Assembly: GCF_017308985.1 (NCBI RefSeq)
Contig: NZ_JADWPE010000003.1
Coordinates: 744,001 to 808,000, forward strand
Reading direction: 5' to 3'
DNA length: 64,000 nucleotides
Source: Lysobacter changpingensis
Lineage (GTDB): Bacteria > Pseudomonadota > Gammaproteobacteria > Xanthomonadales > Xanthomonadaceae
The position numbers and the translations under genes were made by a program. Below are positions 54,335 through 63,411 of this stretch, one piece after another (positions within the stretch are counted from its first letter, which is position 1; each line of letters opens with the position of its first letter). The notes beneath the pieces were generated by a model that had not been told where the DNA came from, did no database searches, and was given only the letters and a program-made list of their open reading frames with translations.

Positions 54335-54529
54335 TTACTCTTCGTCGACGACCTTGGACTTGGTGTCGATCACCTTCTTGCCGCGGTAGTAGCCGTCCGC
54401 GGTGACGTGGTGACGCAGGTGGGTCTCGCCCGTGGTCGGGTCGGTGGCCAGCTGCTTGGCGGACAGCGCATCGTGCGAACGACGCATGCCACGCTTGGAC
54501 GGGGAAACGCGGGACTTCTGGACAGCCAT
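54335..54529 (-). CDS. rpmF: 50S ribosomal protein L32
   Basis: A 64-residue basic ribosomal protein beginning [20 protein letters not shown], the standard L32 start; it lacks the Cys zinc motif found in some paralogues. It lies 19 bp after yceD, the usual yceD-rpmF order, and is followed by fabH. Confidence 0.97.
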   Translation of the reverse strand: MAVQKSRVSPSKRGMRRSHDALSAKQLATDPTTGETHLRHHVTADGYYRGKKVIDTKSKVVDEE

Positions 54530-54548
54530 GGTCTTGCTCCAAAAAAAA

Positions 54549-55067
54549 CTAGTTCGAATGTTTCTTCAATGCCGACAACGCAGCGAATGGGTTCGCGCGT
54601 TCCGGCTCCGGACCTTCTTCGGGTGCGGGCCAGTCGCCTTCCACCGCCTCCGTGCCGGGCATGATCGGCACGACCGGAACGGCGAGGATGAGTTCGTCCT
54701 CGACCAGTTCGACGGTCCGCAGCTGGCCGTTTTCGGGCACCAGCAGCGGCTCGTATCCGGGCGGCAGCGCGGCTTCGTCCGCTTCGTCGCGGATGAGGCC
54801 GAGCCGCTGCACGATGTTCACCGGCAACAGGAACCGCTGCAGGCTGCGCTGACAGGTCAGCGGCAGCTCGGCATCGATACGCAGTTCGACATAAGGCACC
54901 TTCAGCGAATCGCGATCGAAATCGAGCGCGAACCGCACCTCGCCCTGGGTGTCGACCAGGCTGTCCCGCAGCCGCGTCAGCGCCGACAACGGCAGGCGGC
55001 CTTCTACGCCGCGCCGTGCCGCCACCATGCGCCAAGCATCAAGAATCTCGGGCAGGTCCGCTGACAT
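54549..55067 (-). CDS. yceD: YceD-family (DUF177) protein
   Basis: A 172-residue member of the YceD family, encoded before rpmF in most bacteria and thought to bind 23S rRNA or assist ribosome-related processing. The middle contains the conserved [14 protein letters not shown] and an acidic C-terminal half. I start at the ATG at 55067 ([14 protein letters not shown]). It is divergent from a small membrane protein gene; 157 bp separate them. Confidence 0.9.
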   Translation of the reverse strand: MSADLPEILDAWRMVAARRGVEGRLPLSALTRLRDSLVDTQGEVRFALDFDRDSLKVPYVELRIDAELPLTCQRSLQRFLLPVNIVQRLGLIRDEADEAALPPGYEPLLVPENGQLRTVELVEDELILAVPVVPIMPGTEAVEGDWPAPEEGPEPERANPFAALSALKKHSN

Positions 55068-55224
55068 AAGCTGCGGAATGTTAGGGATCGCGCGCCATTC
55101 TGTCAAACCTGAACATGCCTTTCCGGAGCGGTGCAGTTCACGGTTTCGCCGCGCCGGATTTGCCGGTCGCCGGGCGGGGCTTCAGACTGGAAGCCTTCCA
55201 TTCACGCCTCCCGCGCCGACGATC

Positions 55225-55584
55225 GTGACCATCGCCCTGCTCCTGCTGCTGTCCGCCCTGGCGGTCGCGGCGCTGGCCTACTCCCGCTCCCGCCCGAGCC
55301 GGCGCGAGCGCGCCATGCGCGACGTCCTGGACGCCGCCGACGCGCTGGAGGCCCAGCTCCGCGTGGCCCGCGCCGAAATCGAGGCGGTCACCGGCGGCGA
55401 CGGCGACGATCCGGTCGGCGAGGCCATGCGCGAGATGCTGCGCCAGCGACTGTGGCTGCGCGACCATGGCCCGGACGCCAGCCTGGCCCAGCTGGACGAG
55501 GTGCGAAGCTCGATCGATGCCGCACGTGGCCGCATCGACCAGCAATTGTCGCGGATCGCCCAGGCCCGCGCCCCCCTCGCATGA
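55225..55584 (+). CDS. Small membrane-anchored coiled-coil protein, unknown
   Basis: I do not recognise this protein. From a GTG at 55225 it is 119 residues: an N-terminal membrane helix (TIALLLLLSALAVAALAYS), a basic RSRPSRRERAM segment, then a helical part rich in Ala, Arg and Glu that looks like a coiled coil. The stop overlaps the maf ATG (ATGA), so it is translationally coupled to it. Continuation of codon bias supports coding. A start further upstream is possible. Confidence 0.6.
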   Translation: MTIALLLLLSALAVAALAYSRSRPSRRERAMRDVLDAADALEAQLRVARAEIEAVTGGDGDDPVGEAMREMLRQRLWLRDHGPDASLAQLDEVRSSIDAARGRIDQQLSRIAQARAPLA

Positions 55585-56165
55585 ACGCGCCGACGCGGCT
55601 GATCCTGGCCTCCACTTCGATGTACCGGCGCGAACTCCTCGGCCGGCTGCGCCTGCCGTTCGACACCGAACGTCCGGGCACCGACGAAACCCCGCTGCCC
55701 GGCGAAGCGCCGGAAGCGCTGGCCCGTCGGCTCGCGCGGTCAAAGGCCGCCGACGTGGCGGCCCGGCACCCGGGCGCGTGGGTGATCGGCTCCGACCAGG
55801 TCGCCGAATGCGGCGGCCGGGCGCTCGGCAAGCCCGGCGGGCACGAGGCCGCCGCGGTGCAGCTGGCCTCGATGTCCGGCCAGGCCGTGCGCTTCCACAC
55901 GGGCTTGTGCCTGGCGCGCGACGGCGAGCCGCCGCTGGAAGCGATGGACTGCACCGTCGTGCGGTTCCGCGCACTCGGGCCGGACGAGATCGAACGCTAC
56001 CTGCGCGCCGAGCAGCCCTACGATTGCGCCGGCAGCTTCAAATCCGAAGGGCTCGGGATCGGCCTGTTCGAGGCCATCGAGAACCGCGATCCGACCGCGC
56101 TCATCGGTTTGCCGCTGATCGCCACCGCCCGCCTGCTGCGCCAGGCCGGCTTCCGCCTGCCCTGA
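55581..56165 (+). CDS. Maf-like nucleotide pyrophosphatase (7-methyl-GTP type, YceF)
   Basis: A 194-residue Maf/HAM1-fold protein that hydrolyses modified nucleotides. It starts LILASTSMYRRELLGRLRL, has VIGSDQVAECGGRALGKPG (catalytic Asp), and ends with SFKSEGLGIGLFEAIENRD. The YceF subgroup acts on m7GTP; the SDQVAECGG motif is of that type. The ATG at 55581 overlaps the upstream small protein. It is near rpmF-yceD, as yceF is in E. coli, but here divergent. Confidence 0.9.
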   Translation: MNAPTRLILASTSMYRRELLGRLRLPFDTERPGTDETPLPGEAPEALARRLARSKAADVAARHPGAWVIGSDQVAECGGRALGKPGGHEAAAVQLASMSGQAVRFHTGLCLARDGEPPLEAMDCTVVRFRALGPDEIERYLRAEQPYDCAGSFKSEGLGIGLFEAIENRDPTALIGLPLIATARLLRQAGFRLP

Positions 56166-56171
56166 CGCGTC

Positions 56172-58016
56172 TCAGCGCGTCACTTCAACCGGCTGCTCCG
56201 CCCAGGTCTCGACGCTGCCGTCGTGGCCGTGCAGGCGCAGGCCGAGCCAGTGCGTGCCGGGCGCGATGTCGCGATCGCTCAGGTCGACCGTCGCATCGAA
56301 ACCCACCTTCGGATGCTGCGGATCGTTCGACACCTTCCACACGCGCTGCAGGCCGGGGAACGCTCGCCCGTATCGCGCCCGCGCGACGACCTCGCCGTCG
56401 AGGGTGACGTCCATCGCGGACAGCCCCACGCCGTCCTTGAACGCCCAGCCCTGCACGTCGAAGCGCCGGCCCACGCGCGCGTCGGCGGCGGGCGCGTCGA
56501 TCCATGCCATCGACGGCGTGACGCACGGGCCCGCGGCGGGTTTGCCGGTCAGCGCGAACAGCATGAAACGCTGGCGCCCGTGATCGATGTTGAGCACCTC
56601 CGGCGGCGGCAGCGGGCCGACCATCCGGCACAGCGCGTGGTAGCGATCGGGGAGATCGCGGTACTTCACTTCGGTGGCGCCGACCACCAGCAGCACGGGC
56701 GCGGCGCCCCATTCGGCACGTCCCGGCGTATGCAGGCCCCACAGGCGCAACTGCGGCGCGCGGCCATGCTTGAGGTTGATCGGATGATCGAGCACCGGGA
56801 TGCGCGGATCGCCCATCGCGAAGCCGAGCTCGGCGCCGATCTTGAAGTTGTCGGCGACCACGCGCGTGCCCTCGGGCATGGCGCGCAACTTCCCGCGCAC
56901 GGCGTCGGCCAGCGTTTCCCAGCCGGCGAAGTTCGAGGGATACCACTTCTCCGCCGCGCTCGCCTCGCGCGAGTGCGCGCTCGATACGGCGACGTAGTAG
57001 CCCAGGTTCGCCATCAGACCGATGCCCGCCAGCGCCATCGTCGCCAGGCGCCACGCGCGCGGCCAGGAGGCCAGCACCGCCGGCACCAGCGGCAGCAGCG
57101 CGAGGTAGCCCGGCAGGGGCCAGTGGAAGCTGACGCGCTCGGTGTCGGCGAAGAATCCCAGCGCGAAGAAACCGGCCACCACGCCCGTGCCCAGCAGCGC
57201 GAAGTAGCGCGACACCGTGGACCCGCAGACCAGCCCGCGCCGCGCCGCCACCGCCATCGCCGCGAACAGCAGTGGCGTGACCAGCAGCGCCTGGATGCCG
57301 ATGAACGCGATGCCGTCCGCGTGGAACGCCCACGGGTGGCGATCGACGAGCTGGAAGCGCAGGCCGGCATCGGCGTTGTCGAGATTCCAGGCCACCAGCG
57401 GCGCCCACGCCGATGCGCCGAAGGCGATGGCGACCATCACGCGCACGTCGCGCAGCGCGCGGCGGCCATCGGCCAGCATCAGCAACGCGACGAAGCCGAC
57501 CACGATCACCGCGATGAACCGGTAATGGCACAGCGCGCCGAGCGCGAGTCCGGCCGCCAGTTCGAGCGCCGCCTGCGGCGTGACCTGGCGCAGCAGGCGC
57601 GCGCCGGCGTCCATGCACAACAGCGTCGCCAGCGCCATCGCGGCATCGGGCAGCGCCATCAGGCCGAGCGCGCCCGCCAGCGGCAGCAACAGCGTCAGCG
57701 TGCCCGCCTCCCAGCCGGCCTTCGCGCCGAACTCGCGCGATGTCACGTGCACCATCAGCAGCGGCACGCACGCGCCAATCAGCACAAACGGCAAACGCAG
57801 CGCGAAGGTGCCCTCGCCGAAGGCCATGCCCAGGCGGGTCAACCACGCCGTCAGGCCCGGCAGGTCCGAGTACGCGGCGGCCAGGTGCTGGCCTTCCTGC
57901 CAGTAGAAGGCTTCGTCGACGAACAGCGGCAGACGCGCGGCGATGAGCAGCTTCACCGCCAGAACCGAGACCCACAGCACCCAAAAGGCACGTCGCGCCT
58001 GCACTGCATCCCGCAT
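56172..58016 (-). CDS. GT39-type integral membrane glycosyltransferase with C-terminal Ig-like domain
   Basis: A 614-residue protein of the PMT_2/ArnT (GT39/GT83) family. The first loop contains PLFVDEAFYWQEGQHLAAAY with the conserved acidic DE, and about ten membrane helices follow up to residue 340. A soluble part of about 250 residues ends in a beta-rich domain (SMAWIDAPAADARVGRRFDV, then VDLSDRDIAPGTHWLGLRL), which resembles Ig-like or carbohydrate-binding modules of bacterial cell-surface proteins. It would move a sugar from a polyprenyl donor to lipid A or a protein, but the acceptor is unknown. The ATG at 58016 diverges from the moxR-like gene. Confidence 0.8.
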   Translation of the reverse strand: MRDAVQARRAFWVLWVSVLAVKLLIAARLPLFVDEAFYWQEGQHLAAAYSDLPGLTAWLTRLGMAFGEGTFALRLPFVLIGACVPLLMVHVTSREFGAKAGWEAGTLTLLLPLAGALGLMALPDAAMALATLLCMDAGARLLRQVTPQAALELAAGLALGALCHYRFIAVIVVGFVALLMLADGRRALRDVRVMVAIAFGASAWAPLVAWNLDNADAGLRFQLVDRHPWAFHADGIAFIGIQALLVTPLLFAAMAVAARRGLVCGSTVSRYFALLGTGVVAGFFALGFFADTERVSFHWPLPGYLALLPLVPAVLASWPRAWRLATMALAGIGLMANLGYYVAVSSAHSREASAAEKWYPSNFAGWETLADAVRGKLRAMPEGTRVVADNFKIGAELGFAMGDPRIPVLDHPINLKHGRAPQLRLWGLHTPGRAEWGAAPVLLVVGATEVKYRDLPDRYHALCRMVGPLPPPEVLNIDHGRQRFMLFALTGKPAAGPCVTPSMAWIDAPAADARVGRRFDVQGWAFKDGVGLSAMDVTLDGEVVARARYGRAFPGLQRVWKVSNDPQHPKVGFDATVDLSDRDIAPGTHWLGLRLHGHDGSVETWAEQPVEVTR

Positions 58017-58155
58017 CCGTTCGTGACCTCGCTACACTCGGGGGAGATCGGTGGGCCGGCAGGATTCGATGGCCGGCCGCCACGCGGAGGGGAGTCCGCC
58101 GGCGATCCGCCGGCCCGCGCGGCGCACCACTGAAACATTCCAGGAGACACGCACG

Positions 58156-59109
<954 letters not shown>

Positions 59110-59112
59110 TCC

Positions 59113-60093
59113 GTGCCCATCGCCGCTGCACGGCGCCTGTACCTGCGCGCCCACGCGATCGCGATGGTGTTCACGCGACCGCGCGATCCCGAAGCCCTGC
59201 CCGCGCGCCTGCACCGGCGTCGCATCTACGTGCTGCCCACGTCGTTCGGCCTGTTCTACGGGGTCGCGCTGATGACGATGCTGCTGGGCGCGCTCAACTA
59301 CAACAACAACCCGGCGCTGCTGCTCGGCCTGCTGCTGGGCGGCGCGGGCCTGGCGAGCCTGGTCGGCGCGCAGATGCAACTGTCGGACCTGCAACTCGTC
59401 GCCGCCGATGCCGAACCGGTCGCCGCCGGCTCGCCGCTGGAATTGCGCCTGCATGCGCGTGCCGATCCCGGCCGCACGCGACGCGGCCTGCGCGTGGACG
59501 ACGACGGCCTGTTCGACGCGGAGCCGGCCGTGCTCAACCTCGACAAGGGCGCGGGCGAAGCGCAACTGCTGCTGCCGACCGAGCGCCGCGGCTGGTTCGA
59601 CGTGCCCAAGCTGCGGTTGTCCACCACGCGTCCGCTGGGTCTTGCGCGCGCATGGGCCTATGTGTGGCCGGAAACGCCGCTGCTGGTCTATCCCACGCCA
59701 GAACCGCACGGCCCGCCGCTGCCCGGCGGTCGCGGCGAAAGCGCGCAGGCGCGGCTGCATCCCGCCGGCGACGACGTGCATCACCTGCGCGCCTATCGCG
59801 CGGGCGACGCGCCGCGCGCGATCGCATGGAAGTCCTCCGCACGCCGCGATGCGCTGATGGTGCGCGAGTTCGAACAACCGCTCGGCGCCGAAATCGTGCT
59901 CGACTGGCAGGCGACGACCGGCATCGCGTACGAGGCGCGCATCTCGCGGCTGGCACGCTGGATCGACGAGGCCGAACGCGAAGGTCGTCGTTACCGGCTG
60001 CGCCTGCCGGGCCAGTCGCCACTCGGCCCGGATCGCGGGCCGCTCCACCGCCACGCCTGCCTGCGCGCGCTCGCGCTGATGCCGCATGCCTAG
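59113..60093 (+). CDS. DUF58-domain membrane protein
   Basis: A 326-residue protein with two membrane helices near the N-terminus (LPTSFGLFYGVALMTMLLGA and PALLLGLLLGGAGLASLVGA) and the DUF58 core in the second half: AGDDVHHLRAYRAGDAPRAI followed by AWKSSARRDALMVREFEQP. It starts at a GTG at 59113, only 3 bp after the moxR stop, and overlaps the next gene by 8 bp. DUF58 proteins usually act with MoxR and transglutaminase-like proteins, function unproven. Confidence 0.9.
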   Translation: MPIAAARRLYLRAHAIAMVFTRPRDPEALPARLHRRRIYVLPTSFGLFYGVALMTMLLGALNYNNNPALLLGLLLGGAGLASLVGAQMQLSDLQLVAADAEPVAAGSPLELRLHARADPGRTRRGLRVDDDGLFDAEPAVLNLDKGAGEAQLLLPTERRGWFDVPKLRLSTTRPLGLARAWAYVWPETPLLVYPTPEPHGPPLPGGRGESAQARLHPAGDDVHHLRAYRAGDAPRAIAWKSSARRDALMVREFEQPLGAEIVLDWQATTGIAYEARISRLARWIDEAEREGRRYRLRLPGQSPLGPDRGPLHRHACLRALALMPHA

Positions 60094-62056
60094 ACACGCA
60101 CCGCTCCCGCTGGACGACCGCACGCGGCGCTGGGCGCTGTGGACCACCGGTGTCTGCCTGCTGCCGCTGTTGCTGCAACTGCCGCCGCAGCTGGCCGGCG
60201 GCATCGCCGCAAGCGCGGTGGGCGTGGCCGCGCTGTCCTGGCGTCGACCACTCCCGGGATTGCTGCGGTTGCTGATAGCGCTCGCGCTGATCGCGCTGGT
60301 CATCACGCTCAGCCGTTTCTCGATCGGTCGCGACACCGGCTGCGCGCTGCTCGCGGCGATGCTCGCGATCAAGCCGGCGGAAACCTTCACCCTGCGCGAT
60401 GGCCGCAGCCTCATGGGCTTCGCGCTGTTCGCGCCGTTCGCGACCTTCCTGCTCGACCAGGGGCCGTTGTCGCTGACATTCGGTCTCGTCGCCGCGCTGC
60501 TGGTGCTGGCGACGCTGCAACGCATGGCGGAACTGGAATCCGGCGATCTCGCGCCCGTGGGTCCCCGCCGGCGTCTCGCGGGCATCGGGCGACTGGTCGG
60601 CCTCGGCCTGCCGATCGCGCTGGCGGCGTTCTGGCTGTTCCCGCGCGTGTCGTCTCCGATGTGGGGCATCCCCGAGCGCGCCATGGCGCGCACCGGTTTG
60701 TCGGACCGGATGAGCCCGGGCGAGTGGATCGATCTGATGACCGACGACACGCCCGCGCTGCGCGTGCGTTTCTTCGGCTCGACGCCGCCGACCTCGCAGA
60801 TGTACTGGCGCGGGCCGGTGCTGTGGGAATTCGACGGACGCACCTGGACGCAGCCGCGTTGGCGCCCCGGCCAGCCGCAAACGCTCGCCGAGCCGGGCCG
60901 CGAGCGCTGGGACTACGAGATGGAAGTCGAGCCCACCGACAACCGGCAGCTCGTCGCGCTCGACCTGCCGCTGGATGCGCCGTCGGGCTCCTACCTCAAT
61001 CCCGACCACGCGCTGCAGACCTTCCGGCCACTCGGCGCGATCAGCCGCTGGCGCGTGCAGTCGGCGCCGCCCGCGCGGTACGAGGCCGACCTCTCGCCCG
61101 CCGTGCGCCAGTTCGCGCTGGGCCTGCCGGCGGGCTTCAACCCGCGCACGCTCGCCCTCGCCCGCCAATGGCGCACCGAGGCGGGCGGCGGCAATGACGC
61201 GGCGATCGTCGAACGCGCGCTGTTGTGGATCCGTCGCGACTTCGCCTACACGCTGGAAACGCCGCTGCTCGGCCGGCATTCGGTGGACGAATTCCTGTTC
61301 GACCAGAAGGCCGGTTTCTGCGAGCACTTCAGTTCGTCCTTCGTCGTGCTGATGCGCGCGGCGGGAATTCCGGCGCGCGTGGTCACCGGCTATACCGGCG
61401 GATATCGGAATCCGCTCGGCGACTACTGGCTCGTGCGTCGCTCCGACGCGCACGCCTGGGCCGAGGTGTGGCTGCGCGGTCGCGGCTGGGTGCGGGTGGA
61501 TCCGACCGCGGCGGTCGCGCCGGAACGCATCTACGACACCCTGGATTCGCGCGCGCTCGGCGGCACCGGATTGCAGGGCGTGCGTTCGCTGTTCGACGTG
61601 AGCGACTGGGTGCGGCGCGGCTGGAACGACTTCGTCGTCTCCTTCGACGCACAGCGCCAGCAACGCCTGCTCAGCCCGCTCGGCGTGGATCGGCTGGACT
61701 GGGGAACGCTCACCGCCCTGCTGGTCGGCACGATGGTGCTGGGCGTGTTGTGGATGGTGTGGTTCAGCCGGCGCAGCGAGCGCGAACGCGACCCGGTGTT
61801 GCGCGCGTGGCATCGACTGGGCCGCCGCTATCGCCGCTTCGGGCTGGAGCGCGAGCCGAGCGAGCCGGCGTCGGCGTGGGTGTCCCGCGTGGCCGGCGCG
61901 CGTCCGGACCTTGCCGCGGAACTGGGCATGCTCAGCCAACGTTTCAGCGATTGGCGGTACGCTGATGCCGAACCGGGGGGACGTTCGGCCCGCGCCTTGG
62001 CCAAGGCGTTGCGCGCGCATCGACCGCCCGCGAATTCTCCAGGAGAACGCCGATGA
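60086..62056 (+). CDS. Transglutaminase-like membrane protein (TgpA/DUF3488 family)
   Basis: A 656-residue protein with about six N-terminal membrane helices (DUF3488, residues 15-190), a periplasmic transglutaminase core and a C-terminal helix (LTALLVGTMVLGVLWMVWF). The catalytic triad is intact: Cys412 in KAGFCEHFSSSFV, His456 in SDAHAWAEVW and Asp472 in WVRVDPTAAV. P. aeruginosa TgpA, of this family, is essential and has transglutaminase activity. The ATG at 60086 overlaps the DUF58 gene by 8 bp and its stop overlaps slp by 4 bp. Confidence 0.92.
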   Translation: MPRHAPLPLDDRTRRWALWTTGVCLLPLLLQLPPQLAGGIAASAVGVAALSWRRPLPGLLRLLIALALIALVITLSRFSIGRDTGCALLAAMLAIKPAETFTLRDGRSLMGFALFAPFATFLLDQGPLSLTFGLVAALLVLATLQRMAELESGDLAPVGPRRRLAGIGRLVGLGLPIALAAFWLFPRVSSPMWGIPERAMARTGLSDRMSPGEWIDLMTDDTPALRVRFFGSTPPTSQMYWRGPVLWEFDGRTWTQPRWRPGQPQTLAEPGRERWDYEMEVEPTDNRQLVALDLPLDAPSGSYLNPDHALQTFRPLGAISRWRVQSAPPARYEADLSPAVRQFALGLPAGFNPRTLALARQWRTEAGGGNDAAIVERALLWIRRDFAYTLETPLLGRHSVDEFLFDQKAGFCEHFSSSFVVLMRAAGIPARVVTGYTGGYRNPLGDYWLVRRSDAHAWAEVWLRGRGWVRVDPTAAVAPERIYDTLDSRALGGTGLQGVRSLFDVSDWVRRGWNDFVVSFDAQRQQRLLSPLGVDRLDWGTLTALLVGTMVLGVLWMVWFSRRSERERDPVLRAWHRLGRRYRRFGLEREPSEPASAWVSRVAGARPDLAAELGMLSQRFSDWRYADAEPGGRSARALAKALRAHRPPANSPGERR

Positions 62057-62538
62057 ACGTCCGTCTCGCCCTACTCGCCCTTGGCGCCACGCTGCTGACC
62101 GCGTGCGTGTCGGCGCCGCAGCCGCTGCAAGGCGCCTATAACCCGATCACCCCGCGCGAAGCGGCGGCGACCGACAGCACCGGCGCGACGGTGCGCTGGG
62201 GCGGGCGCATCGTCAGCGTCGAGCCGCAGCCGAACCGCACCTGCTTCGAGATGATCTCCACGCTCCTCAACGACTCGGCGCGTCCGTACTGGGGCAGCGA
62301 CGACACCGGCGGCCGCTTCCTCGCCTGCCGCACCGGGTTCTACGATCCGGCGGTGTTCGAGAAGAACCGCGAAGTGACCTTCGTCGGCCGCATCGCCGGC
62401 TACGAGAACCGCCGCATCGGCGAATACGACTACCGCTTCCCGCGCGTGGAAGCCGACGTGGTCTACCTGTGGCCTGTGCGCGAGACCGTGGACGTGGTGC
62501 AGTACCCGGCGCCGTGGCCGTGGTGGGGTTGGTGGTGA
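62053..62538 (+). CDS. Slp-family outer-membrane lipoprotein
   Basis: A 161-residue lipoprotein: MNVRLALLALGATLLTAC with the lipobox LTAC (Cys18), then the Slp domain with QGAYNPITPREAAA, VRWGGRIVSVEPQPNRTCFE, and DYRFPRVEADVVYLWP, ending in a Trp-rich tail (PWPWWGWW). Slp proteins are starvation- or stationary-phase induced in E. coli. The ATG at 62053 overlaps the transglutaminase stop (ATGA), which places it as the last gene of the moxR operon. Confidence 0.85.
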   Translation: MNVRLALLALGATLLTACVSAPQPLQGAYNPITPREAAATDSTGATVRWGGRIVSVEPQPNRTCFEMISTLLNDSARPYWGSDDTGGRFLACRTGFYDPAVFEKNREVTFVGRIAGYENRRIGEYDYRFPRVEADVVYLWPVRETVDVVQYPAPWPWWGWW

Positions 62539-62609
62539 GTTGATTCGGGAGTCGAGAAAAAGCGTGATCCCGGTGAGGCCGCCATCCGCGGCGCATCGAA
62601 CTACACCGC

Positions 62610-62637
62610 CGTCATTCCAGCGAAAGCTGGAACCCGG
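62610..62637. repeat. REP-like repeat, copy 5
   Basis: A 28-bp unit beginning CGTCATTCCAGCGAAAGC and ending GGAACCCGG, a diverged member of the GTCATTCC family; its arms ATTCCAGC / GCTGGAA still pair. Confidence 0.6.
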
Positions 62638-62650
62638 TTGCATACACAGG

Positions 62651-62675
62651 AAGGCCCGCCAAAGCGGGCCTTCTC
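62651..62675 (+). terminator. Terminator of the moxR-slp operon
   Basis: A perfect 9-bp stem (62651-62659 with 62664-62672) with a CAAA loop, followed by CTCTGT; the U-run is weak, but the position 113 bp after the slp stop and the stem strength fit. Confidence 0.6.
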
Positions 62676-62781
62676 TGTGCTCGTTACAACCCGGATTTGC
62701 GGCGAGTTGGGTTGAGGTCGGAACGTGCGGCCACGTCGACGCTTGCAATGCGTGATTTCGCCACACGAACCCCGCAGTTCT

Positions 62782-62811
62782 TGTAGCCCGGGTAAGCGAA
62801 GCGCACCCGGG
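62782..62811. repeat. Single arm of the 30-bp hairpin repeat
   Basis: Identical over 30 bases to 43079-43108 (starting TGTAGCCCGGGTAAGCG) and in the same orientation. The second, inverted arm is missing here, so this is a half-unit. Confidence 0.75.
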
Positions 62812-62978
62812 AGCTGTCACGCTCGAATCAGGCGAGAGCAACGCGCCACTTCACCCTCCCCCGCGGCCATCGGGGCTAGCCCGATAGCGTTCGTCGGGAT
62901 GCGCGCCGGTGTCTCGCAAACATCCCTCCCCACCCCTGCATTCGCAGCGTAGGGAGTCTCGGGCGCGACCCCGACCGC

Positions 62979-63329
62979 TTACCGCGACGTCCCGAACCGC
63001 CCCAAAGGCGCGCCTGCCAGCAGATGCAGGTGGATCTGGAACACCGTCTGCCCGCCATGCCCATTGCAGTTCATGACGATGCGGTACCCGTCTTCGGCAA
63101 AGCCTTCGCGCTTCGCGTATTCCGCCGCAGCGTGCGCGAGGCGGCCAACGACCGCGGCCTGGTCTTCCTTCAGGTCGTTGAGCGTGGCGATGTCGGTCTT
63201 CGGCACGAACAGCACGTGCACCGGCGCCTGCGGCGCGATGTCGCGGAACGCGATGAGGTGGTCGTCTTCGAAGACGACGTCGGCCGGAATCTCGCGGCGG
63301 ATGATCTTGTGGAAGATGGTCTCGGACAT
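62979..63329 (-). CDS. HIT-family (HinT-like) nucleotide-binding protein with altered triad
   Basis: A 116-residue HIT protein that probably hydrolyses purine nucleotide phosphoramidates. It starts MSETIFHKIIRREIPADVVF, has RDIAPQAPVHVLFVPK, and ends HLHLLAGAPLGRFGTSR. The triad usually written HxHxH reads QIHLH here: the first His is Gln (codon CAG on the minus strand); the third and fifth positions keep His. The start is the ATG at 63329. It is 82 bp downstream of recR, on the same strand. Confidence 0.9.
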   Translation of the reverse strand: MSETIFHKIIRREIPADVVFEDDHLIAFRDIAPQAPVHVLFVPKTDIATLNDLKEDQAAVVGRLAHAAAEYAKREGFAEDGYRIVMNCNGHGGQTVFQIHLHLLAGAPLGRFGTSR

Positions 63330-63411
63330 GGGCGTTCGCAATGAATGTTCGGGGTTCGATGCGCAGCATACGCCCGACGCACCGCCTGCTCGAACCCCGG
63401 CCCCGAACGCC

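Larger units (their letters stand above)
62539..62978. other. Gap with repeats between slp and the HIT gene
   Basis: These 440 bp hold a GATTCGGGAGTCGAG-like run at 62541-62555, a REP-like repeat (62610-62637), a terminator (62651-62675), a copy of the 30-bp hairpin arm (62782-62811), and CT-rich blocks with GCATTCGCAGCG near 62937. No gene is recognisable. Confidence 0.65.
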
